A DNA stretch of 64,000 bases from Clostridiaceae bacterium (GTDB taxonomy: Bacteria; Bacillota; Clostridia; Lachnospirales; Lachnospiraceae), in the NCBI GenBank assembly GCA_009911305.1, contig QXXC01000008.1, forward strand, positions 61,165 through 125,164, given 5' to 3'. This document shows, piece by piece, positions 52,887-61,044 of this stretch (position 1 is its first letter; each line of letters starts with the position of its first letter). The notes beneath the pieces are model-generated. The model saw only the letters and a list, made by a program, of their open reading frames with translations, had not been told where the DNA came from and did not search any database. The translations under genes and the position numbers were made by a program.

Positions 52887-54269
52887 TCAGCCATGTCCCC
52901 GCATCTCGATCATCGGCCCGCCGCACTTTTCCAGATAGGATCTCGTAATCACCACAGAGCCGATATTCGGATCCTTGGGGATCTCATACATGATGTCCAG
53001 CATGAATTCCTCGATGATCGCCCGCAGCGCCCTGGCTCCCGTATCCTTTTTAAGCGCCTCCTCTGAGATCCAGTCCAGAGCGCCGTCCTCAAAGACCAGC
53101 TTCACCTCGTCGAGCTCCAGAAGGCGGGTGTATTGCTTGATAATTGCATTCTTCGGCTCCTTGAGGATCCGCACCAAAAGGTCCTTCGTCACGCCATGCA
53201 GGGGAACCAGCACAGGCAGACGCCCCAGGAATTCCGGAATCATGCCAAACGCGCGCAAATCCTCGGTCGTCGTCTGGCTTAAAAGCTCCGGATCCCCGTC
53301 GTACTCATCCCGCAGGTGCGCGTTAAAGCCCATGCCCATGGAGCGCGACAGGCGCTCCTTCACAATGTCCGCCAGATCCGGAAAGGCCCCGCCGCAGATA
53401 AAGAGAATATGATCCGTATTCACCGTCGCCAGCGGGGTCAGGGCATTCTTCTGGTTCGAGCCCACCGGAACCTCTATCTGGCTGCCCTCCAGAAGCTTAA
53501 GAAGCTCCTGCTGCACGGACTCCCCGCTCACATCCCGGGTCGTGAGGTTCTTCTTTCTGGCAATCTTATCAATCTCGTCAATAAAGATGATGCCGTGCTC
53601 CGCTTTCTCCACATCATTGTCCGCCGCAGCCAGAAGCTTGGACACCACGCTCTCAATATCATCGCCGATATAGCCCGCCTCTGTCAGGGACGTCGCGTCC
53701 GCCACGGCCAGCGGCACGTCAAGAAGCCTGGCCAGGGTCTTTACCAGATATGTCTTCCCGCTCCCCGTAGGCCCCAGCATCAGAATATTCGACTTTTCAA
53801 TCTGAACCTCCCCGCCATCGCTCTCCTGTCCCTGCAGGAGCACGCGCTTATAATGGTTATATACTGCCACGGAGATCGCCTTCTTCGCCCTCTCCTGTCC
53901 GATAATATACTCATCCAGACGCGCTTTTATCCGGTGCGGAGCCGGAACATCCTTCATGGTAAATTCCGGCTTCTTCTTTTCCGCCCTCTTTTTCTTAACC
54001 TTATTCTTCTCCGGAATCTCCGTAGTCCCCGGCGCAAGGCCCGGAATATCACTTAAATTTAAATTCATATACGGCATATTCTGAAGCTTGCTGAAATCAA
54101 TCCCGCCCTGCGTCACAGAATCAAACGCCTTCTGCATGCAGGCATGGCAGAAATTCATCCCGCCCGGCATACTGATCATCGGTCCCGCCTTGCTCTCCGG
54201 GCGGCGGCAGACATAGCAAATCTTTTCAAACGTCTCCTGTCCGTCCTGTTCTGTATCCTTTTCCTGCAT
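52887..54269 (-). CDS. clpX: ClpX-type AAA+ unfoldase
   Basis: A 460-residue ATP-dependent unfoldase. The N-terminal zinc-binding domain (ICYVCRRPESKAGP ... NFCHACMQKAF) is followed by a linker and a AAA+ module: Walker A ILMLGPTGSGKTYLVK, Walker B GIIFIDEIDKIARK, sensor FLGRLP. The pore loop reads GYIGDD where classical ClpX has GYVGED, and the ClpP-docking loop reads MGFNA rather than IGFGA. Neither clpP nor tig is adjacent, as they would be for the housekeeping gene, so it may be a second copy. The ATG at 54269 has GAGGAGG six bases upstream; the longer frame lacks a site. Confidence 0.88.
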   Translation of the reverse strand: MQEKDTEQDGQETFEKICYVCRRPESKAGPMISMPGGMNFCHACMQKAFDSVTQGGIDFSKLQNMPYMNLNLSDIPGLAPGTTEIPEKNKVKKKRAEKKKPEFTMKDVPAPHRIKARLDEYIIGQERAKKAISVAVYNHYKRVLLQGQESDGGEVQIEKSNILMLGPTGSGKTYLVKTLARLLDVPLAVADATSLTEAGYIGDDIESVVSKLLAAADNDVEKAEHGIIFIDEIDKIARKKNLTTRDVSGESVQQELLKLLEGSQIEVPVGSNQKNALTPLATVNTDHILFICGGAFPDLADIVKERLSRSMGMGFNAHLRDEYDGDPELLSQTTTEDLRAFGMIPEFLGRLPVLVPLHGVTKDLLVRILKEPKNAIIKQYTRLLELDEVKLVFEDGALDWISEEALKKDTGARALRAIIEEFMLDIMYEIPKDPNIGSVVITRSYLEKCGGPMIEMRGHG

Positions 54270-54480
54270 ATTACGCCTCCTCATGTCCGCTTTTGTCTGC
54301 GCGTTTCTACCAGTATACAGACCTTCTGCTTCTGTCAAAAAGACATATAAAAAAATAAAATGCTATTTCCAACTACCATACCATAGTAACCGGAACTAAC
54401 ATTTTAGCTTCTTATAAATATCTCTCAGAATACATCCGTCTGAAACTCTTTATAAACAAAAATCCTTCAACTGTGAAAAA

Positions 54481-54553
54481 TGGAGCATACGGGATTCGAA
54501 CCCGTGGCCTTTTGAATGCCATTCAAACGCGCTCCCAGCTGCGCTAATGCCCC
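54481..54553 (-). tRNA. tRNA-Ala(GGC)
   Basis: A full cloverleaf on the minus strand. The acceptor is GGGGCAT/ATGCTCC with the G3-U70 pair that marks alanine tRNAs and discriminator A. The anticodon arm is TTTGA-ATGGCAT-TCAAA, giving anticodon GGC. No CCA is encoded. A second alanine tRNA follows on the other strand. Confidence 0.93.
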
Positions 54554-54573
54554 TCTGTCTTTCGATGTGTGTT

Positions 54574-54579
54574 ATTATA
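54574..54579 (-). promoter_or_regulatory. Extended -10 of tRNA-Ala(GGC)
   Basis: On the minus strand TGTTATAAT gives a TGn-extended -10 (TATAAT at 54574-54579), 20 bases before the tRNA. No good -35 was seen. Confidence 0.6.
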
Positions 54580-54745
54580 ACACAGAATCCGTAAAAAGGG
54601 AAGAGGAAATTTCAAATTTCTGTATCTCTTTTTGCGTGAAAGGTTACTGTTCACGAAACGCATCCTCTTGTCCGTCCGGGACAGACAGGAAGCATCATAC
54701 ATCCACCCGATAGGCAAATTTTTCTCTTATTTCGCGAAAAAAATA

Positions 54746-54773
54746 TTGAAATTTTTTGAAGTTGTGCTATAAT
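54746..54773 (+). promoter_or_regulatory. Promoter of tRNA-Ala(CGC)
   Basis: TTGAAA (54746-54751) and TATAAT (54768-54773) with a 16-base spacer, just before the tRNA. Confidence 0.75.
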
Positions 54774-54787
54774 AGAGGAGTCGGTAA

Positions 54788-54860
54788 GGGGACATAGCTC
54801 AGCTGGGAGAGCGCTGCGTTCGCAACGCAGAGACCGCGGGTTCGAATCCCGTTGTCTCCA
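54788..54860 (+). tRNA. tRNA-Ala(CGC)
   Basis: A full cloverleaf. The acceptor GGGGACA/TGTCTCC has G3-U70 and discriminator A, and the anticodon arm CTGCG-TTCGCAA-CGCAG gives anticodon CGC. No CCA is encoded. Confidence 0.92.
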
Positions 54861-54893
54861 TAAAAAGGGCAGTCAGAAGCAGATGCTCTGAAA

Positions 54894-54929
54894 AAGTGGG
54901 AATCTCATTTTGAGATTCCCACTTATTTT
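54894..54929. terminator. Terminator after tRNA-Ala(CGC), shared with the DUF6020 gene
   Basis: AAGTGGGAATCTCA (54894-54907) and TGAGATTCCCACTT (54911-54924) form a perfect 14-bp stem followed by ATTTTTG. The opposing gene's stop codon lies within the right arm, so the hairpin may serve both strands. Confidence 0.88.
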
Positions 54930-56711
54930 TGTACATATGGAAGCATAAGAGTCACCGGAAGCGCATAAAATAAAATCAGACAATATCGGATCAGAGCAAT
55001 CGGCCCGGCAAAACAGAACAGCACGATCAGCAGGATGAACAAAAGCGGTATGCTCTCCTCCCGCTTCTTCTCCCTCATACAGCGGATCAGGCTCCCGAGG
55101 AGGATCCAGAACAGCAGCCCCGGCGAAAACAGCATTGATACAAGAGGGATCTTCTGAGGGAAATTTGTCATCATAAGCTTCATAATCGCTGACTCCAGAA
55201 CAGGCAGCCGGCTGTCCCGTTCTCCCGGAGGTTCGGTAACAGGCGCAAAATAGCTGCTCTCCCGGTACAGTTCATAGCCGTTCCGGTGATATTTGTTATA
55301 ATACTGCGTATACCCGTCTACAAGGCCGTCCGGATACCAGTATGCAAGCGTATTGTCCAGAAATGAACTGATATAAACCCCTGCATTTCTTATCCCGATT
55401 TTCAGCCATAACGCCCCGTATTTCCTTGGATCCCGCTCAATGGCTTCCATCTTCAGGCTGCCTTTCATGGGATCCGACAGACGCGGCTCATAGAATTGTT
55501 CCAGCTTTTCCCTGGGCAGGATTTCAAACAGCTCCTCCCTCTCATCCGGACGGATATCTCCGCCGCGGTTATAGACTCTCGCCAGTTGCTGCACCGGAAT
55601 GCTCAGCATCTCCCGCTTATTGACCGGCTGCACGTCCAGGAGCCGGTAAAACGGCCCTGCATAAAGGCACCAGAACATGAGAACACAGAAACCGCTTTTC
55701 ACAAACAGATTTTTCTTATCTTTGTCCAGATTCAGGAAGAGAATCACAGAAAAAACAATAAAGATATAGATACCTGCACTGCGGAGCACAACCGCAAACC
55801 AACTGACTGCCGCCCAGAGCGCATACTCACCTTTCAGGATCTCTCTGTTCTTTATCAGCCGGTAAATCCAAACGACCTCAAGGAGGGCAAACGTTGTAAA
55901 AAGGACATCCTTTGTCGTACAGCCCGCTGTAACGGACACAACCGGAAAGCATGCATACCAGATAAATGTCAGGCACACCGTCCACGGCTTTTCCGTAAGC
56001 GTTCCGATCCATTCCGTCACATAGCTGAATGCGAATGAGACAAATGCCATCTGCAGGAGGCAGTATACCGCAATTCCCAGGTTATACCCCCCCCCCGCTC
56101 AAATTTCCAAGCCTCACCGCATTTCCCAGGATTAACGTGTGCAGAACCGGGTGATGCGATGTCAGCTCTCCTGTCCGGATTTGTTCATACGCAAATTCCG
56201 CATCATAAGCAAACGCTCCCGGATATAAGGCAAGCCAGACCGGAAGCCAAGCCAAAAATATTCCGGCCCATATCCATTTACGGCTGATCCTCAGCCCCCG
56301 GCTGTCCAAACCGTTTTTTTCCAGACAAACAAAGGAAATCCGGCGATACCCCCACTCAAGCCCATGGGCCGCTAACATGCTGAACACTGCCCATGCTCCC
56401 AGAAATCTCCAGGCGCGCAGAGGCAGAATTCCTGTTTCTGAAATGGCTTTTCCCGCAAGAAGACAGAACGAATACGTCCCGCCAAGCACATAGGAATACG
56501 GGCTGATTGAAAAAGACGATCCCTTTAAATAAACCGTCATAAGAATTGCGAACACAGCCAGATGCAAAACGCTGTGGCTGAACCCATCAAAGCCTTTCGG
56601 CAGCAGCTCCGGAAAAAAACAGACCCCGGCATAGGAAAATCCGGCTGCCTTCAGGAACTGCCTCACCCTCTTTCCATCCTCCCATTGCAGACGCGGCCTC
56701 ATTTCCCGCAT
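54923..56711 (-). CDS. DUF6020-like polytopic membrane protein, split at a G10 tract (phase-variable or broken)
   Basis: Two adjacent frames read as one protein. Upstream, 56711-56082 encodes 209 residues with several membrane helices and LYPGAFAYDAEFAYEQIRTG-type loops, ending in GNLSGGGV and a stop. Downstream, 56050-54923 continues in another frame (MAFVSFAFSYVTEW..., then KDVLFTTFALLEVVWIYRLI). They meet at ten G (56087-56096, plus-strand C). With nine G the frame runs straight through (LSGGGYNLGIAVYCLLQ) to give 595 residues, the usual size and layout of DUF6020 glycosyltransferase-like membrane proteins. As written the gene is OFF. Slippage could restore it; a sequencing error is the alternative. 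Its start overlaps the aminotransferase stop, which places it in the polysaccharide cluster. Confidence 0.82.
56087..56096. repeat. G10 homopolymer in the DUF6020 coding region
   Basis: Ten consecutive C on the plus strand (G on the coding strand). Its length decides the reading frame of the surrounding gene. Confidence 0.9.
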
Positions 56712-57808
56712 GACAAAACACGCCTTCCAATCCGCTCTGCCTCCCCGGGCGTCAGTTCTGCATAGAGCGGCAGCGTCAGCACCCGCTTGCTCACATACAG
56801 CGCCTCTGGCGTCTCCCTTACATCATACTTCCCATGAAAGCAGCTAAAGGTATTCGTCAGGGGATAAAAATATTTCCTGGTAAAGATCCCCTCCGCCGCC
56901 AGCCGCTCAAACACCTCGTTCCGGCTGGCCCCGAACCGTTTTTCATCAAACAGCACCGGGAAATAGGCGTAATTGGACTTCACGCCGTCCTGCACAGGGT
57001 TCAGAGTAAGCCCTTCCGCTCCCTCCAGAAGCTTTCTGTAAACGCCGGCGACGGCCGCGCGCTTTTCTATCTCCTCATCCACATGCTTTAAGTTGCACAG
57101 CCCCATCGCCGCGCAGAATTCATTCATCTTCGCATTCGCCCCGACCCCGTCCACCACCTCCGGGCCACGGATCCCGAAATTTTTCAGGCGGTACAGCTCC
57201 AGGCCGAAGTCTGTATCCGTGTAGCTCACTGCCCCGCCCTCGATGGAATGAAACACCTTGGTCGCGTGGAAGCTGAAGCAGGACGCATCCCCAAAGGAGC
57301 CGATTCCCCGCCCCTTATACGTTACGCCAAAGGTGTGGGCCGCGTCATAGATGACCTTCAGGCCGTACTTTCCGGCAATCCTCTCTATTTCTTCCACATT
57401 GCAGATATTTCCGTACACATGAACCGGAACGATGGCGCAGGTGCGATCCGTAATTAAGTCCTCGATCTTTGACACGTCGATTGTGAAATCGTCTGGATCA
57501 ATATCGCAGAAAACCGGTTCCAGCCCGTTGCGCACAATGGCGTGTGTGGTGGAAGCAAACGTAAAGGGCGTGGTAATCACCTCGCCCTGTAAATGCATGG
57601 CCTGCAGTGAAAGCTCCAGCGCCATATGTCCGTTTGTAAACAGCTCAATCTGAGGCACATCCAGATAGGAGCATAATTCCTTCTGGAGCTTCTGGTGCTT
57701 TTCCCCCATATTGGTCAGTTGGTGCGATTCCCAGATATCGCGGATTTCCTCTATGTATTCCTCCAGTGAAGGCATAGAAGAGCGGGTGACTAAAATTGGT
57801 TTGTTCAT
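56699..57808 (-). CDS. DegT/DnrJ/EryC1/StrS sugar aminotransferase
   Basis: A 369-residue PLP enzyme that adds an amino group to a nucleotide-linked keto-sugar for surface glycans. The fold landmarks are LTNMGEKHQKLQKELCSYL, TPFTFASTTHAIVRNGLEPV and YDAAHTFGV (PLP-binding Asp). The Schiff-base lysine is in FSFHATKVFHSIEGGAVSY. It most resembles VioA/QdtB/FdtB-type enzymes on dTDP-4- or 3-keto-6-deoxyhexoses; the exact sugar is not decidable by eye. The ATG has GGGAGGAATC before it. The formyltransferase gene follows upstream of it in the operon. Confidence 0.9.
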   Translation of the reverse strand: MNKPILVTRSSMPSLEEYIEEIRDIWESHQLTNMGEKHQKLQKELCSYLDVPQIELFTNGHMALELSLQAMHLQGEVITTPFTFASTTHAIVRNGLEPVFCDIDPDDFTIDVSKIEDLITDRTCAIVPVHVYGNICNVEEIERIAGKYGLKVIYDAAHTFGVTYKGRGIGSFGDASCFSFHATKVFHSIEGGAVSYTDTDFGLELYRLKNFGIRGPEVVDGVGANAKMNEFCAAMGLCNLKHVDEEIEKRAAVAGVYRKLLEGAEGLTLNPVQDGVKSNYAYFPVLFDEKRFGASRNEVFERLAAEGIFTRKYFYPLTNTFSCFHGKYDVRETPEALYVSKRVLTLPLYAELTPGEAERIGRRVLSCGK

Positions 57809-57876
57809 AAACAGATTCCTCCCTGTTTTTTCTGATTTCGTTTCACGCAGCGCCGCATGGTATAAAATGCACCAGC

Positions 57877-58533
57877 TTATAAAGCCGGAAATATGGCGGA
57901 CGCATGATAATCAGCCCCTCTGATTTTCACTCTTTCATTCTCTGTACCGATCCTGCCGTCTGACAGCAGATCCATCAGCATTCCCAGCATCTCTGTCTGC
58001 AAATTCAAAATGCATTCATAATCCCCTCCGCTGTCATAAAAAGCCTGGAACGGTACCGCACTCTGCATGATCACCGGCCCTGTGTCCATGCCTGCATCGA
58101 TGAAATGGGCCGTATTGCCGGCCAAAAATACCGTTCCCTGCCTCACGGCCTGATCGATCGCTTTTATTCCTGGAAACATGGGGAGCAGGCTGGGATGGAA
58201 ATTGATCAGCCTCATATGATACCGTTCCAAAAGCGGTCCTGACAGAAGATGGGAGCCAAAGGAAAAGCAGTAATCAATCTCATGCGCCTCCAAAAGCTCC
58301 AAAATCCGTCCGGACAGCGCCAGATTCTTCTCCGTACGGCTGTCCCCTCCAAGCGCCTCATAAGAAATTTCTTTGTATGTAATTTTTTGAATATTTAAAA
58401 TTTTTACTAATGCATCTGGAATACATGCATCTGAAATAACCAGCTCAATCTGCCGGATCCGCTCCATATCCCCCTGCTCTAAAAAATTCCGCAGCCGCGT
58501 TCCCGCCCCTGATATGTAAAATGCAAACTTCAT
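57877..58533 (-). CDS. PurN/Fmt-like formyltransferase, probable sugar N-formyltransferase
   Basis: A 218-residue 10-formyltetrahydrofolate-dependent transferase. The active-site segment LINFHPSLLPMFPGIKAIDQ contains the catalytic His, with Asn two residues before it; the catalytic Asp is in HFIDAGMDTGPVIM, near residue 147. Glycinamide ribonucleotide transformylase has the same fold, but the neighbours (sugar aminotransferase, WbqC) suggest that the acceptor is an amino sugar on a nucleotide. The ATG has AGAAAGGATAAC before it. A purine role cannot be excluded without alignment, though no pur gene is near. Confidence 0.82.
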   Translation of the reverse strand: MKFAFYISGAGTRLRNFLEQGDMERIRQIELVISDACIPDALVKILNIQKITYKEISYEALGGDSRTEKNLALSGRILELLEAHEIDYCFSFGSHLLSGPLLERYHMRLINFHPSLLPMFPGIKAIDQAVRQGTVFLAGNTAHFIDAGMDTGPVIMQSAVPFQAFYDSGGDYECILNLQTEMLGMLMDLLSDGRIGTENERVKIRGADYHASAIFPAL

Positions 58534-58625
58534 CCCGGTTATCCTTTCTTCTGTAAACGTTAAGCCGGAAAAACATATGTCTTTTTTGTCTTTTCCGGAT
58601 ATCTGCCATCAAAAAAGCTCTCTGT

Positions 58626-59327
58626 TTATTCAATCAGCGTAAATTGCGCCAGCATTTCCCGGATCTTCTCAACCGGATTGAACATCATCACATCAATGAT
58701 GGAAAGATTGCCCTGAAACGGATTGCCAAACTGCTCATACCGGATATCGTCTGTCTTTAAAAAATACAATGTAATCCCATGCTTTCCGAATTCATCCCTA
58801 CTGTACAATTCTTTTCCGCCGATCGCATTCAGATATGTATCAGCCCCAAGAATACGGCAAATTTCCAGGACCTTTTCCATTCCTTTTAACTCGTTATTTT
58901 TATGGATCGCAGATGAAACGACCATCTTTGTCTCAATCCCAAGATAACTGCATACGAGTCTGAGGGATTCTGTGATAAATCCGGCCAGATTCGTCTGCCT
59001 GCACGAAAATGCCTCTTCAATCACAGGATAAACGTCTTTAAAATACGGAGCTTTCCTGTAATTATACCGGAGCGTCTGCAATCCTTTTTCAAACAGCCGG
59101 TCATTTTTATTTACCTCTATCTCATTAATTTTTTTATTCGGGCTTGCGCCTGCCAACGGGAGATTCAAGTAATGGGGACTGCCGCCCGCAAGAATCCGGT
59201 TGCGGTTAATCCATCCGCCCTTGATATAATTCACATCATCATAAATTACATACATATCCACGGCATTCAGCAATTGCCAGTAGCCTATGTAGGGGAAAAA
59301 ATATGGCTGCATAATCCCAAGCTTCAT
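58626..59327 (-). CDS. WbqC family protein
   Basis: A 233-residue member of the WbqC family (PF08889), found in O-antigen and capsule clusters. Its biochemical role is unsettled, and glycine-type or amino-sugar acylation has been suggested. The diagnostic opening is KLGIMQPYFFPYIGYWQLLN, followed by YVIYDDVNYIKGGWINRNRI. The frame is open to 59354, but the ATG at 59327 follows AGAGGTGCG. It overlaps the stop of a 34-codon frame by four bases (ATGA), which suggests coupling. Confidence 0.87.
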   Translation of the reverse strand: MKLGIMQPYFFPYIGYWQLLNAVDMYVIYDDVNYIKGGWINRNRILAGGSPHYLNLPLAGASPNKKINEIEVNKNDRLFEKGLQTLRYNYRKAPYFKDVYPVIEEAFSCRQTNLAGFITESLRLVCSYLGIETKMVVSSAIHKNNELKGMEKVLEICRILGADTYLNAIGGKELYSRDEFGKHGITLYFLKTDDIRYEQFGNPFQGNLSIIDVMMFNPVEKIREMLAQFTLIE

Positions 59328-59428
59328 GCCGCGCACCTCTCTTCTTCCACACAAATAGACAGTATATAATTCTCTAAATAATTTTCCTCTTCAATTCCTG
59401 CTTTAATATCCCAATTGATCTGGTTCAT
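59324..59428 (-). CDS. Possible 34-residue upstream frame coupled to wbqC
   Basis: A short frame starting at an ATG behind AAAGGGAGAAGGAG and ending in TGA overlapping the wbqC ATG. The acidic product (MNQINWDIKAGIEEENYLEN start) has no recognised family. It may be a leader peptide or the stub of a larger gene. The rest of the gap to the flippase gene (59429-59592) shows nothing. Confidence 0.4.
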   Translation of the reverse strand: MNQINWDIKAGIEEENYLENYILSICVEEERCAA

Positions 59429-59592
59429 CTCCTTCTCCCTTTTCTCTGATTCAAACTGTAGAAACCGTTTGCCAGACGGCTGCTTTGCTCCTCAAAAAGC
59501 GTGACCCATTACGCCCAAGGCAATCCTGCACACCCTTGTCTGGCACATATTTCCTGCTCCTGGCCGATATCCACAATCCCTCATACCTCTCT

Positions 59593-61044
59593 TTATTTTT
59601 TATGCCTGTTATATACCATGGATAAAAGCTGTTTAAAAAATTTCATTTCCTCTGCCCTGAAAATGAATGCCAGCCCTATATAGACTGCAATACCAGTTAT
59701 TATCTTAACAATAAACATAAAAAACAGATTCATTTCTATACAAGATACCATACGCACCGTTACTCCCATGATTGCTGCCATGCAAAATCCCGGAAAGATA
59801 TCTTTTATCTGCTGAACATAGCTGTAATTTAAAATTGCCTGATTGGGATATGCATTCATAAAAGCAGAGCCGATCGATATCAGAACGGATCCTGTTACAA
59901 TTCCATATATTCCATACTGTATGGAAGCGAATAATATCGTCAGACCGAATATTTTTTTCAAAACCTCTAATCTCAGATATATATCGCTTCTGCCTACGGA
60001 ATTAATCGCCTGCAGGTTTGCAGTATGAATCGGATAGAAGACAAACTCCAGGCATATAATTCTCATAAGCGGCACACAGGGCAGCCACGTTTCCCCAAAT
60101 AAAATCAGGATACATTCTTTTGAAACTGCCATTAATCCAATCATCATCGGAAATAATACAAATGAACTCATCTTGATCGACTTTCGCATAATTGTTTTTA
60201 AAACATCTTTATTCTCCTGCTCAGAAGAGTATACAGGAAACAGGACTGACTGCATCGCTCCGTCCACATTATTCACAATTAAACCTGGCAGTTGTTCTGC
60301 GCGGTTTAAATATCCCAGTGTCTCCGCCGAAAAATTCCTTCCTACCACCAGATTTCTTAAGTTTCTGTAAATTGAATTGAGCAGGGATGCCAGAAGCAAC
60401 TTACTTCCAAAGCGGAACAATCCTCTGGCCTTCTCTTTGGAATAATGCAGATGCGGTTTCCATGGAACAATCTTCATTAAAAAAATACAGATAACAACAT
60501 TATAGGTTATCTGCTGAAAAATAAGCGCCCAGGTTCCCAATCCGAAAGCTGCCAAAATAATGCCGATTGCCCCTGATATAAAAATCGTATTCAGACTCAC
60601 TTTAAACAGCTTCTGAAAAAGCATGTTCCGCTGTATAAATGCATTTTGAATCGCATTATATGCGCCTGGAAACAATATAACGCCCGCTGTCCTTAAATAA
60701 AGGCTCAAACATTCCTGATGGTAAAACGATGCAATATAGGGAGCAAAAACAAACAATACGCTGTAAAATAAACAGGCCATCGCAAAACAGATAAAAAATG
60801 CGGATGTCATATCCTCTTCATCCACCCTGTTTTTCTGAATCAGAGCTGAGCCAAATCCGCCCTGGACAAATACCGCTGCAATATTAATAAATACTAGCAC
60901 GAGCGCAAGCATCCCATAATCATCCGGCGTTAAAAGCCTGGCTAGACAGATTTGAATAATAAACTGAATTCCCTGAACTCCAATACGCTCGCAGAATTTC
61001 CAGAGCAGGGAACTTATAATCCTACTTTTCTTTTCTCCATCCAT
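59593..61044 (-). CDS. Polysaccharide flippase (Wzx/MATE-like)
   Basis: A 483-residue protein with about 12-14 hydrophobic helices, of the oligosaccharidyl-lipid flippase family. The N-terminus RIISSLLWKFCERIGVQGIQ and the following LLTPDDYGMLALVLVFINIA are typical, as is the C-terminal pair of helices. It would flip undecaprenyl-linked repeat units across the membrane. Its start overlaps the end of the glycosyltransferase gene by 23 bases. Base composition is more AT-rich than in the core of the window, as is usual for transferred surface clusters. Confidence 0.9.
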   Translation of the reverse strand: MDGEKKSRIISSLLWKFCERIGVQGIQFIIQICLARLLTPDDYGMLALVLVFINIAAVFVQGGFGSALIQKNRVDEEDMTSAFFICFAMACLFYSVLFVFAPYIASFYHQECLSLYLRTAGVILFPGAYNAIQNAFIQRNMLFQKLFKVSLNTIFISGAIGIILAAFGLGTWALIFQQITYNVVICIFLMKIVPWKPHLHYSKEKARGLFRFGSKLLLASLLNSIYRNLRNLVVGRNFSAETLGYLNRAEQLPGLIVNNVDGAMQSVLFPVYSSEQENKDVLKTIMRKSIKMSSFVLFPMMIGLMAVSKECILILFGETWLPCVPLMRIICLEFVFYPIHTANLQAINSVGRSDIYLRLEVLKKIFGLTILFASIQYGIYGIVTGSVLISIGSAFMNAYPNQAILNYSYVQQIKDIFPGFCMAAIMGVTVRMVSCIEMNLFFMFIVKIITGIAVYIGLAFIFRAEEMKFFKQLLSMVYNRHKK

